Below, piece after piece: positions 1 through 7,366 of a stretch of DNA of 12,223 bases (positions are counted from its first letter, which is position 1; each line of letters starts with the position of its first letter). Position numbers and translations under genes: made by a program. Below the pieces are notes generated by a model. That model was not told where the DNA came from. It made no database searches and worked only from the letters and a program-made list of their open reading frames with translations. Origin of the DNA: CAZXYF01 sp964644705 (GTDB lineage: Bacteria > Planctomycetota > Brocadiia > SM23-32); assembly GCA_964644705.1 (NCBI GenBank), contig CAZXYF010000090.1, forward strand, positions 1 through 12,223, read 5' to 3'.

Positions 1-133
1 CGTGCATTTTGTCGTGGCCCGGTCCGCAATAGACCGAACAATGCTTCAACCACACCGGCCCATCGCCGTGGGTATAGCCTTTTCAGCACGTCCCGACAAT
101 CGTTCCCTTTTACCCGTCCGATGTCCAAATGGA
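1..133. other. Left edge, no supported gene
   Basis: This stretch lies beyond the terminator of the efflux operon. A minus-strand frame stays open from about 130 to the window edge (it reads HLDIGRVKGN...), but an in-frame stop lies just upstream inside the hairpin. There is no ATG and no ribosome binding site. A plus-strand frame starting at position 2 runs through the terminator into antisense of the next gene. Neither is convincing. Confidence 0.4.
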
Positions 134-167
134 GAGAAGTGGGTTACCCGGTGGCAACCCACTTCTC
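134..167 (-). terminator. Hairpin terminator of the efflux operon
   Basis: A perfect 12-bp inverted repeat (134-145 with 156-167) extends inward by two C-G pairs and one G-U pair, giving a 15-bp stem with an ACCG loop. It sits 12 bp after the stop codon of the YHS-like gene, where an intrinsic terminator is expected. The following minus-strand bases (UCCAUUUGG) form only a poor U-tract, so it may terminate weakly or mainly protect the 3' end. Confidence 0.7.
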
Positions 168-179
168 GTACTACTTTGT

Positions 180-827
180 CTATTTACTTTTGTTTAGTGC
201 TTCTTTTTTCTCCTCCTCGCTGAGCTGATCCCATCTTTTCGGACACGCCGCGCAGCAGAAGCCAACCGTCTTGCCCTGGAACTGACGCGTCAGTTCCTCC
301 GGTGTATTCTCCGGATCCAACTTTCTGCCCATAATCGGACACCGGGTGTTGACTGGCTCTGCACTGGACTCACCCTGCTGGTGCATCATTCCCTTCATCT
401 GTTTGAGTTGTTTGATGGCTTTCGACAGCTTTTTGGAAGCCGCCTCGTTTTTGCCATCTTCCAGTGCAGCCTGCGCCGATTCCAGATCCTCGATGACGCT
501 GTGCATCTTCTTGCGACATTGTTCGGGCTTTTTGCAACCAGATTGCATGGGACATGCGCCCTTTTTCCCGTGATGTTTCTTATGCTTCTTGTGCTTGCCC
601 TTTTTATTACACGCTTTTGCCCGGGCACACTTTTTGCCCTTTTTGGTGCCGACTTGCATGGGACATGCTCCCTTTTTCCCATGATGTTTCTTGTGCATCT
701 CGTGCTTGTCTTTTTTGTTGTGCATGCCCTTGTGGTGTTTATCGCGGGCCTGCACTGATGAAAGAGCGACGAATCCGAGTACTGCAACGGCCGACAGAAC
801 GACTGACAGTCTTGAAAATAACCGCAT
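180..827 (-). CDS. Secreted Lys/His-rich protein with CPMQ repeats and YHS-like metal-binding domain
   Basis: The 215-residue product probably acts in the periplasm as a copper or other soft-metal buffer. The start is the ATG at 827, which has GGAGGAT 5 bases upstream. Residues 1-27 are a signal peptide (hydrophobic core, cleavage after VQA). Residues 28-108 are extremely rich in Lys and His and hold two copies of a 37-residue repeat containing HHGKKGACPMQ (Cys55/Met57 and Cys92/Met94). Residues 110-150 are helical, with Met residues at the end (KQMKGMM). Residues 160-215 resemble YHS/TRASH-type metal sites: CPIMG at 163-167 and GFCCAACPKRW at 189-199. The gene lies 56 bp after the pump gene in the same direction, so it is probably the last operon gene. 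No CusF or other small chaperone is seen; this protein may fill that role, which is inference. The domain call is by motif only. Confidence 0.85.
   Translation of the reverse strand: MRLFSRLSVVLSAVAVLGFVALSSVQARDKHHKGMHNKKDKHEMHKKHHGKKGACPMQVGTKKGKKCARAKACNKKGKHKKHKKHHGKKGACPMQSGCKKPEQCRKKMHSVIEDLESAQAALEDGKNEAASKKLSKAIKQLKQMKGMMHQQGESSAEPVNTRCPIMGRKLDPENTPEELTRQFQGKTVGFCCAACPKRWDQLSEEEKKEALNKSK
543..711 (-). repeat. Internal duplication, 111-bp period, in the YHS-like gene
   Basis: Bases 543-600 and 654-711 are near-identical direct repeats with about 7 differences over 58 bases, offset by exactly 111 bp (37 codons). They encode the two HHGKKGACPMQ units. Spacing by whole codons keeps the frame, which fits in-frame tandem duplication of a metal-binding segment. 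Confidence 0.8.
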
Positions 828-883
828 GGTTATCCTCCAAAACGAAAGTAAAGAAACGTCCAACAGACAATTTATTCGCCAGT

Positions 884-3800
884 TTACGACGATTCACCGG
901 CGATCGCCGGAGCGAACCAATCCCGCGCGCCGCAAAAAACGGCCATGCCCAGCAGGGCCAATCCGCCGGTGAAGAACACGATCAGACCGATCGTCAGGTT
1001 GTTCAATCCAGTGTGATGTTTAAATTCCTTGATTGCGCAGTAGAGCACAGGAACGCTGAAGACCGAGACCAGCACCACCAGCATCCCGCCGAACGAAGGA
1101 ATGGCCATCGGCACCATCACATCGGCACCCCGCCCGGTGGATGTGAGCACCGGCAGCAGAGCGAGGATCGTGGTGGCCGAGGTCATCAAACAGGGCCGTA
1201 TCCGACGCACGGCACCGGCAATGGTCGCCTCGCGGATATCCTCTACCGATTCGATCCGTCGGGTGGCAAAACTCTGATCCAGATAGGTGGCAATGACCAC
1301 GCCGTTGTCGGAGGCGATGCCGAACAGAGCGAGAAAACCCACCCAGACCGCCACGCTGAGGTTGATCTGCTCCACCAGATTGCCGGTGCGAGGATCAACG
1401 TGGGGCATCTGGAAGAGCGTGCGCAGATTCGTGCCAAACACCGTGAAATCCAGGAACCACGGCTGGTTGTAGAGCCAGATCAACAAGAACCCGCCCGCCC
1501 ACGCCAGAACGATGCCACTGAAAACCAAAAACGTCGTGGAAACCGAACGGAACTGAAAATACAGAATCAGAAAGATCACAAAAAGGGCCAGGGGCAGAAC
1601 CACCATGAGCGTACGTCGGGCGCGAATCTGGTTTTTATAGTTCCCCGCAAACTCGTAGCTCACGCCCTCGCCGGGAACAAAGTCCCCCGCCTCTTTTTCT
1701 CTTTGCAGATAACGCTTGCATTGTTCGACCACGTCCACTTCCGCAAATCCCGCTTTTTTATCGAAAACCACATATCCCACCAGAAAGGTGTCCTCGCTTT
1801 TGATTACCATGGGGCCCCGTTCGTAACGGATCTCGGCCATCTGCTCGAGGGGGATCTGAGACCCATCCGGTGCGGGCACCAGCACCTCCCCCAGAGTTTC
1901 GATCTCATCGCGCAACTCCCGCTTGTATCGGACGCGCACTCCGTATCGTTCACGACCTTCCACCGTGCGGGTGATACGTTTGCCGCCCAGCGCCACCTCG
2001 ATCACGTCCTGCACTTCTCCCACGTTGACGCCATACCGGGCGATGGCCTGCCGGTCGATGTCGATCTCCAGATAGGGTTTGCCCACGATACGATCGGCGA
2101 TCACGGTGGCCGGTTGGACGCTGGATACGTCTTTGAGATGTTTTTCAATCTGCAGTGCCGCATTTTCGATGCTCTCCAGGTCCGGTCCTTTCACCTTGAC
2201 TCCCATCGGCGCACGCATGCCGCTCTGGAGCATCACCAGCCGGGCGGCGATGGGCTGAAGCTTCGGGGCGGAAGTGGTTCCGGGCAACCTGCTCGCTTCC
2301 ACGATCTCGTGCCAGATGTCATCGGGCGACTTGATGTGATCCCGCCACTGACGATACGGACGCCCGTCCGGGTCGGGGATGAGTTTCCCATTGTCATCCC
2401 GGACGAACTCCTCGTTCTCCGCGTCGTAACGGAAATGTATTCGATGACCGTCTTTGTCCGTGATGTATTCTGACTTGTAGTTGATGACCGTCTCCACCAT
2501 GGAGATGGGCGCGGGGTCCAGCGGGGTTTCCGCCCGGCCGATCTTGCCCACCACGCTGTCGATCTCCGGCAGCGACCGGATGGCTTTATCCTGTTTTTGC
2601 AGCACGTCGAGCGCCTCACCGATGGACGCATGGGGCATGGTGGTGGGCATGAGCAGGAACGACCCCTCATCCAGCGGGGGCATGAACTCCTTGCCCAATC
2701 CGTCCCATCCCTGCGCGAGCGTCCATTGCAACTTCGTTCCCAGGTCCGCCCGCCGCACGGCCCCCGGGCCGGGCTCGTCCTCGGTGCCCCAGGGGCGTTT
2801 CTGCAGCCGCAACATACGGCGCGCCCCTCGCCAGTCGCGCAGGACAAGGTCGCTCCGCTGAACCTGCAGCTCGTTCAGTTTCCTCTTCAGGGCGGATTCT
2901 TCCATGCCCAGCGCGTCACGTGTCCACAGGAGGGTCTGTCCGCGCTTTTCCAGCAGTTTGGCGTCCACCAGACTCTGCACATCTTCCCCGGCGGAAAACG
3001 CGCCCTTCTCGGCCGCATTGACCGGTCCGAAAAATGTGCTCGGACCGAGCCATACGAATGCCACTCCGAAAATGGTGAGCACCACGGGAATGACCATGAA
3101 TTTTATCTTGTGCACCAGGCATAACTGCAGAACACGCCCGTAAGCGCGCCGGAAGAGGTAGAAGAAACCCAGCAGCCCGCCGATCAGGCCGCCCACAAAA
3201 ATCAGGTTGCGCACCACTCCGGCTTCCGGTCCCAGGGGCAGCCAGCGTTGGGTCAGCAGCACGGTCACGAACGCCACGGCCACAAGTCCCGTCGCAAACA
3301 GTCCAATGTTGCCCAGTACACCCGGGAGATGATCCTCAATCAGATTCAGTGCACCCAGCACAACCACCACCACTCCAACCCACCAGCTCAGCAAAAACCC
3401 GGCCACAACACCACCCAGGATCAGCCCCACCATGGCGATGCGTTTGAAGATGCGCGAACTGAGTCCACCGGTGAACAGGATATGGGCGCCGGCCGGCACG
3501 ATGGTCAGGGCGATGATGATGGACCCGATGAGCGCAAACGTTTTGGTGAAGGCAAGAGGCTGAAAGAGCTTCCCTTCCGCACCGGTCATCGTAAAAACGG
3601 GCAGGAAGCTGATAACGGTGGTCAAAACAGCGGTGAGCACCGCTCCTCCCACCTCGTACGAGGCACGGTACACCACCCCCATTCGATCCTCATTCTCCCC
3701 CGCCTCCTGCAGATGTTTAAGTATGTTCTCGCACACGATGATACTCATATCCACGATGGTTCCGATGGCAATCGCTATGCCGGAGAGAGCCACGATGTTG

Positions 3801-5230
3801 GCATCCACCCCGAAAGCCCGCATGGCAATGAAGCACATCAGAACGGCAAGCGGCAGGGCTCCGGAGATGAGCACGGAACTCCTCAGGTGCATCACCGAAA
3901 CGATCACCACGATGATGGTGACCAGAATTTCCTCGGTCAGCGCTGAACTGAGCGTACCGAGCGTCTCGTAGATGAGCCCCGTTCGATCGTAAAAAGGCAC
4001 AACCGTCACCTTGCTGGTCGTTACCCATTCGGGCCAGCTGTCCGGGGGATTTTCCTGCAACCACGTCTGCCAGGCGTCCTGATTCAGACCGGGATCCGCA
4101 TAGGCCTGGAAACCGTGTTTCTCGGCGAATTCTCTCACCTCGTCCCGGCTGACCACGTCGTGATCAATGACCGCTTTTTTGGGAAGTCCCGACGAGACCT
4201 GCTCGATTTTGTCCTTAACGTTTTTGATCGCTTCGAGAGGATTGAACCCGTCGCGCACAACCACCACTCCCCCGACCGCCTGGGCCCCTTCTTTGTCCAG
4301 CGCGCCCCGGCGCAGTGCCGGCCCTGTGCTCACATGCGCCACATCCTTCACGTAAATGGGAACGTTCTCGGTCGTCTTGACGACGGTCTTCCGGATGTCA
4401 TCCAGATTTTCGATAAAACCCAGCCCACGAATGATATATTCCACCCGGTTGACTTCGATTGTGCGGGCTCCCACGTCGATATTCGACTTCTTGACCGCCC
4501 GGAACACTTCCTGCAAAGTCACATCGTGAGCACGCATGGCGTCAGGATCCACGTCAATCTGGTATTCTTTCTCGTAGCCGCCGACAGACGCCACCTCACT
4601 GACGCCACGAGCGGACATGAGGGCGTAACGCACCTGCCAGTCCTGAATGCTGCGCAGCTCCTGCAGCCCCCAACCGGGCGCGGGGTTGCCATCCGGATCA
4701 CGGCCCTCCAGGGTATACCAGTAGATCTGCCCCAGCGCCGTGGCGTCGGGCCCCAGACTGGGTTGCACTCCCTCCGGCAGGATGCCCGAGGGCAGGCTGT
4801 TGAGTTTCTCCAGAATCCGGCTGCGCGACCAGTAAAAATCGACGCCATCCTCAAAAATTACGTAGATGGAGGAAAACCCAAAATAGGAATAGCTGCGGAT
4901 GGTCTTGACCTGCGGCACCCCCAGCAGGGAAACCGTGAGGGGATAAGTGACCTGATCCTCAACGTCCTGGGGAGAACGGCCCATCCATTTGGTGAAGACG
5001 ATCTGCTGGTTCGCACCGATGTCCGGGATAGCATCCACCGGAACCGGGCTGCGCGGGATGCCGCCCAGTTGATAATCGAATGGAGCGAACACGACGCCCA
5101 GCCCCACCGTGAGCAGAACCAGAAGGCCCACCACCAGCTTGTTTTCCAGGCAGAACCAGATCAGTGATCCCAGAAGCCCGTCTTGGGGCGGGGATGATTG
5201 CGCAGAAGTTGGATCGTCAGATTCACTCAT
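884..5230 (-). CDS. cusA: CusA-like RND heavy-metal efflux pump (Cu(I)/Ag(I) type), enlarged
   Basis: This is the inner-membrane, proton-driven pump of the tripartite efflux system, with a 1448-residue product. The start is the ATG at 5230, which overlaps the adaptor gene by 8 bp (ATGAGTGA); GGAGG lies 12 bases upstream. RND features are clear: TM1 near 33-50, then the GANQQIVFTKWMG and YSYFGFSSIYVIF stretches. TM4 carries GIAIAIGTIVD, whose Asp494 matches the CusA proton-relay aspartate. Met861 (LLMPTT), Met911 (PISMVET) and Met1000 (RLVMLQSGM) align with the three CusA metal-binding methionines (573, 623, 672), supporting monovalent Cu/Ag as substrate. The protein is about 400 residues longer than E. 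coli CusA (~1047). The extra material is near 355-410, about three to four hydrophobic helices at 597-695, a charged segment at 735-845, residues 920-972, and a final TM helix near 1412-1435. Related long forms are known in PVC and Bacteroidota bacteria. Confidence 0.95.
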   Translation of the reverse strand: MSESDDPTSAQSSPPQDGLLGSLIWFCLENKLVVGLLVLLTVGLGVVFAPFDYQLGGIPRSPVPVDAIPDIGANQQIVFTKWMGRSPQDVEDQVTYPLTVSLLGVPQVKTIRSYSYFGFSSIYVIFEDGVDFYWSRSRILEKLNSLPSGILPEGVQPSLGPDATALGQIYWYTLEGRDPDGNPAPGWGLQELRSIQDWQVRYALMSARGVSEVASVGGYEKEYQIDVDPDAMRAHDVTLQEVFRAVKKSNIDVGARTIEVNRVEYIIRGLGFIENLDDIRKTVVKTTENVPIYVKDVAHVSTGPALRRGALDKEGAQAVGGVVVVRDGFNPLEAIKNVKDKIEQVSSGLPKKAVIDHDVVSRDEVREFAEKHGFQAYADPGLNQDAWQTWLQENPPDSWPEWVTTSKVTVVPFYDRTGLIYETLGTLSSALTEEILVTIIVVIVSVMHLRSSVLISGALPLAVLMCFIAMRAFGVDANIVALSGIAIAIGTIVDMSIIVCENILKHLQEAGENEDRMGVVYRASYEVGGAVLTAVLTTVISFLPVFTMTGAEGKLFQPLAFTKTFALIGSIIIALTIVPAGAHILFTGGLSSRIFKRIAMVGLILGGVVAGFLLSWWVGVVVVVLGALNLIEDHLPGVLGNIGLFATGLVAVAFVTVLLTQRWLPLGPEAGVVRNLIFVGGLIGGLLGFFYLFRRAYGRVLQLCLVHKIKFMVIPVVLTIFGVAFVWLGPSTFFGPVNAAEKGAFSAGEDVQSLVDAKLLEKRGQTLLWTRDALGMEESALKRKLNELQVQRSDLVLRDWRGARRMLRLQKRPWGTEDEPGPGAVRRADLGTKLQWTLAQGWDGLGKEFMPPLDEGSFLLMPTTMPHASIGEALDVLQKQDKAIRSLPEIDSVVGKIGRAETPLDPAPISMVETVINYKSEYITDKDGHRIHFRYDAENEEFVRDDNGKLIPDPDGRPYRQWRDHIKSPDDIWHEIVEASRLPGTTSAPKLQPIAARLVMLQSGMRAPMGVKVKGPDLESIENAALQIEKHLKDVSSVQPATVIADRIVGKPYLEIDIDRQAIARYGVNVGEVQDVIEVALGGKRITRTVEGRERYGVRVRYKRELRDEIETLGEVLVPAPDGSQIPLEQMAEIRYERGPMVIKSEDTFLVGYVVFDKKAGFAEVDVVEQCKRYLQREKEAGDFVPGEGVSYEFAGNYKNQIRARRTLMVVLPLALFVIFLILYFQFRSVSTTFLVFSGIVLAWAGGFLLIWLYNQPWFLDFTVFGTNLRTLFQMPHVDPRTGNLVEQINLSVAVWVGFLALFGIASDNGVVIATYLDQSFATRRIESVEDIREATIAGAVRRIRPCLMTSATTILALLPVLTSTGRGADVMVPMAIPSFGGMLVVLVSVFSVPVLYCAIKEFKHHTGLNNLTIGLIVFFTGGLALLGMAVFCGARDWFAPAIAGESS

Positions 5231-7286
5231 TTTCAGCGTCGTCCTCCGGTGACTCTGTGTGTTCGTGTTGGCTGGCAAGCGTCTCCACGACGTCCCCGCA
5301 CTTGAGCATGGCGGAGCCATAGAACGGATTTCTGGTCTGTTTGCGATTCTGTAACCATCGGGCCCCGCGGCCGCCAAAAGCCATCGGACAGCGCAGCACA
5401 TACAACGGATCTTCAGCCAGTGGACCAAAACGTTTGATCAGCTCCAGCATGTCACCCGAGAGTGCGGAGAACGCTTCCCGCTGGGCAGTGATGTCTTTGC
5501 CGGCCTGCTGCACGTTCCGGGCTGCCTTTTGGAGCGCCGACGCCAGCGGCATCCACGCTTTATGCGCCTCCGGCGTTTCCAGAAGATCCATGTTCACGTC
5601 CGCAAGGGCATCCAAAAACCGCGATGCGGCCGCCGACGCAGCCGACGCATCATCGGAACTCAGCGCTTCGTGCATCTCCAAATACCGGCCCAGCACCGAC
5701 TTCAACCGGGCCACGAATTCCGCCGGCACTTCAACTGGCGCCGGTTCTCCCGGTTCCGCGGCAGATTTTTCCAGATTACCCTTTTCCCCCGCCTTTTCGT
5801 CATCCGGACTCATCATGCTGGCCTTTGCCTGAATCTGGAGGGCGCTGTCGATCTTGAAGTTGCCGCGGGTCACCACCCTCTCCCCCTCACGCAGACCGGA
5901 TTCCACCAGGTAGTGATCACCCGCCCGCGGTCCCAGCACGATTTCGCGACCTTCGTATGTGGGTTGGTCCGCGTCGGGATCGGCAACGTAGACCACGGCT
6001 CGTTCCCCGGTGATGAGCGGCGCGGAAGCGGGGATAACCAGAGGCGGTTTGGCTTTTTTCTCCACCGAGACGTACCCCAGTGACTCCGTGCTCACAAGGG
6101 GCATTTCGCAGACCGAGCATTCCCCGGGTTCGTCCGATATTTCGCCCGGATGCATGCGGCAGATCCACTTGCCGACCAGTTCCGGCTCCATCACTCGCCC
6201 GGCCGCCGCCAGTTTCGGTCGAACCGTCGCCCGCACGAACATGCCCGGTTTCAGTTTACCCTCAGGATTATCCACATCGATCCGGATTTTCACCGTACGC
6301 GTCCGTTCGTTCAGCACCGGGTCGATGAAGGCGATACGTCCCTCGAAACTCTTGCCCGGATAAGCCTCGGCCTGCACCGTCACGGGCTGACCGTAATGCA
6401 ACCACCTCATGTCGGACTCGTATGCGTCGAGTTGCACCCACACGTGCGACAGATCCGCTATGGTGTAGATGGTGCTGCCGGTTTTGACATACGCCCCTTC
6501 CTTTTTGTGTTTTTTCACCACGATTCCCCCCGCCGGCGCATAGATGGTGAGGTGATCGATGGGTTCGCCGGTCTCCTCGATCTTTTGCACCTGTGCTGGG
6601 GTCAGCCCCAGCAATTCGAGTTTTTCCCGCGCCGCCCTGACGGTGCCGGATGTGGTCTGTTTCAGCACACTGCTGGAGGAATCCTTCAGCCTGGCCTCCG
6701 TTTTCAACGTCTGCAGCAACTCCTCCTGGGCGGAGATCAGTTTCGGGCTATAGATCGAGACCAGATGGTCGCCCTTCTTCACCGGCACGCCGGTGTAATC
6801 GACGAACAACCGATCCAGCCTCCCCGGCACCCATGCACTGATGTCTTTCACACGAGTCTCGTCGTAGGTCACTTTACCCACCAGCCGAATATCCGCCTCC
6901 GCATAGCGTCGCTCAACGGGACTGGTCTGAATTTCGGCCAGCGTTTTTGCATGTTCGGACATCGTGAGGGTCGGTCCAGCCCCCTCCGCCGCTCCGGTTC
7001 CTTCTCCCTCGGTCACCGGGACCAGGTCCATGCCGCAGATGGGGCAATCTCCCGGATTGGGCTGTTTGATCTGCGGGTGCATGGAGCAGGTCCAGTACTT
7101 GATCTTTTTCTCGGCCTGTTCCTCTCCCGCCGCTCCCGCGCTCGTTCCCGTTTCCACGGAACCGGCTCCGCCCCGCACCACCGCATGAAACAGGTATCCG
7201 GCGGCCAGAGCCAGCAGAATCAGCGCCAGCACACTCGCTTTGGAGCCAAGCCATTTCATTACTTTTTTCAGTTTCTCAGTGTCCAA
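5223..7286 (-). CDS. cusB: CusB-like periplasmic adaptor with two heavy-metal-binding modules and a DUF3347-like tail
   Basis: This membrane-fusion protein joins the pump to the outer-membrane channel and can hand metal to the pump. From the TTG at 7286 it has 687 residues. That start has AAGGAG 9 bases upstream; a GTG at 7307 lacks a good site, and an ATG at 7259 is a further choice. A membrane anchor spans about 18-36. A first heavy-metal-binding domain occupies about 64-91 (YWTCSMHP...CPICGMDLVP). The barrel-sandwich and beta-barrel regions follow at 110-355. A second, altered module lies at 374-398 (WICRMHP...CSVCEMPLV), where the usual CGM is CEM. The membrane-proximal part follows at 400-485. 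The C-terminal 520-665 resembles DUF3347, with CPMAF at 633-637, NPFYGSAMLKCG ending at Cys663, and a final His/acid-rich tail. The gene lies between the channel and pump genes. Confidence 0.93.
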   Translation of the reverse strand: MDTEKLKKVMKWLGSKASVLALILLALAAGYLFHAVVRGGAGSVETGTSAGAAGEEQAEKKIKYWTCSMHPQIKQPNPGDCPICGMDLVPVTEGEGTGAAEGAGPTLTMSEHAKTLAEIQTSPVERRYAEADIRLVGKVTYDETRVKDISAWVPGRLDRLFVDYTGVPVKKGDHLVSIYSPKLISAQEELLQTLKTEARLKDSSSSVLKQTTSGTVRAAREKLELLGLTPAQVQKIEETGEPIDHLTIYAPAGGIVVKKHKKEGAYVKTGSTIYTIADLSHVWVQLDAYESDMRWLHYGQPVTVQAEAYPGKSFEGRIAFIDPVLNERTRTVKIRIDVDNPEGKLKPGMFVRATVRPKLAAAGRVMEPELVGKWICRMHPGEISDEPGECSVCEMPLVSTESLGYVSVEKKAKPPLVIPASAPLITGERAVVYVADPDADQPTYEGREIVLGPRAGDHYLVESGLREGERVVTRGNFKIDSALQIQAKASMMSPDDEKAGEKGNLEKSAAEPGEPAPVEVPAEFVARLKSVLGRYLEMHEALSSDDASAASAAASRFLDALADVNMDLLETPEAHKAWMPLASALQKAARNVQQAGKDITAQREAFSALSGDMLELIKRFGPLAEDPLYVLRCPMAFGGRGARWLQNRKQTRNPFYGSAMLKCGDVVETLASQHEHTESPEDDAENE

Positions 7287-7295
7287 CGTCAGGAT

Positions 7296-7301
7296 CTCCT
7301 T
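7296..7301 (-). promoter_or_regulatory. Ribosome binding site deciding the adaptor start
   Basis: AAGGAG on the minus strand sits 9 bases before the TTG at 7286. It lies inside the reading frame if translation began at the GTG at 7307, and that GTG has no comparable site. This favours the TTG start. Confidence 0.6.
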
Positions 7302-7366
7302 TCTCACAGAACAACGTTTCCGGACCGTCCGGTTCCCGAATCTCTAACTCTGCGACTCTTTTTTGA

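Noticed and set aside
1..130. Riboswitch on the minus strand because of a TAAAAGGGAACG stretch
   Set aside because: This vaguely recalls part of the cobalamin riboswitch, but the other conserved boxes are absent and it lies downstream of a terminator.
554..2473. Long plus-strand open frame of 639 codons opposite the pump and YHS-like genes
   Set aside because: It is antisense to two well-supported genes, its composition is rich in His, Arg, Gln and Pro with no domain, and it is a by-product of GC-rich codon use.
4115..5167. Plus-strand open frame of 350 codons opposite the pump gene
   Set aside because: Antisense shadow of conserved RND sequence with no recognisable protein features or start site.
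5231..5428. 66-residue N-terminal extension of the pump
   Set aside because: It overlaps the adaptor's coding sequence in another frame, is Arg/Cys-rich, and the ATG at 5230 fits both the RND N-terminus and the overlap.
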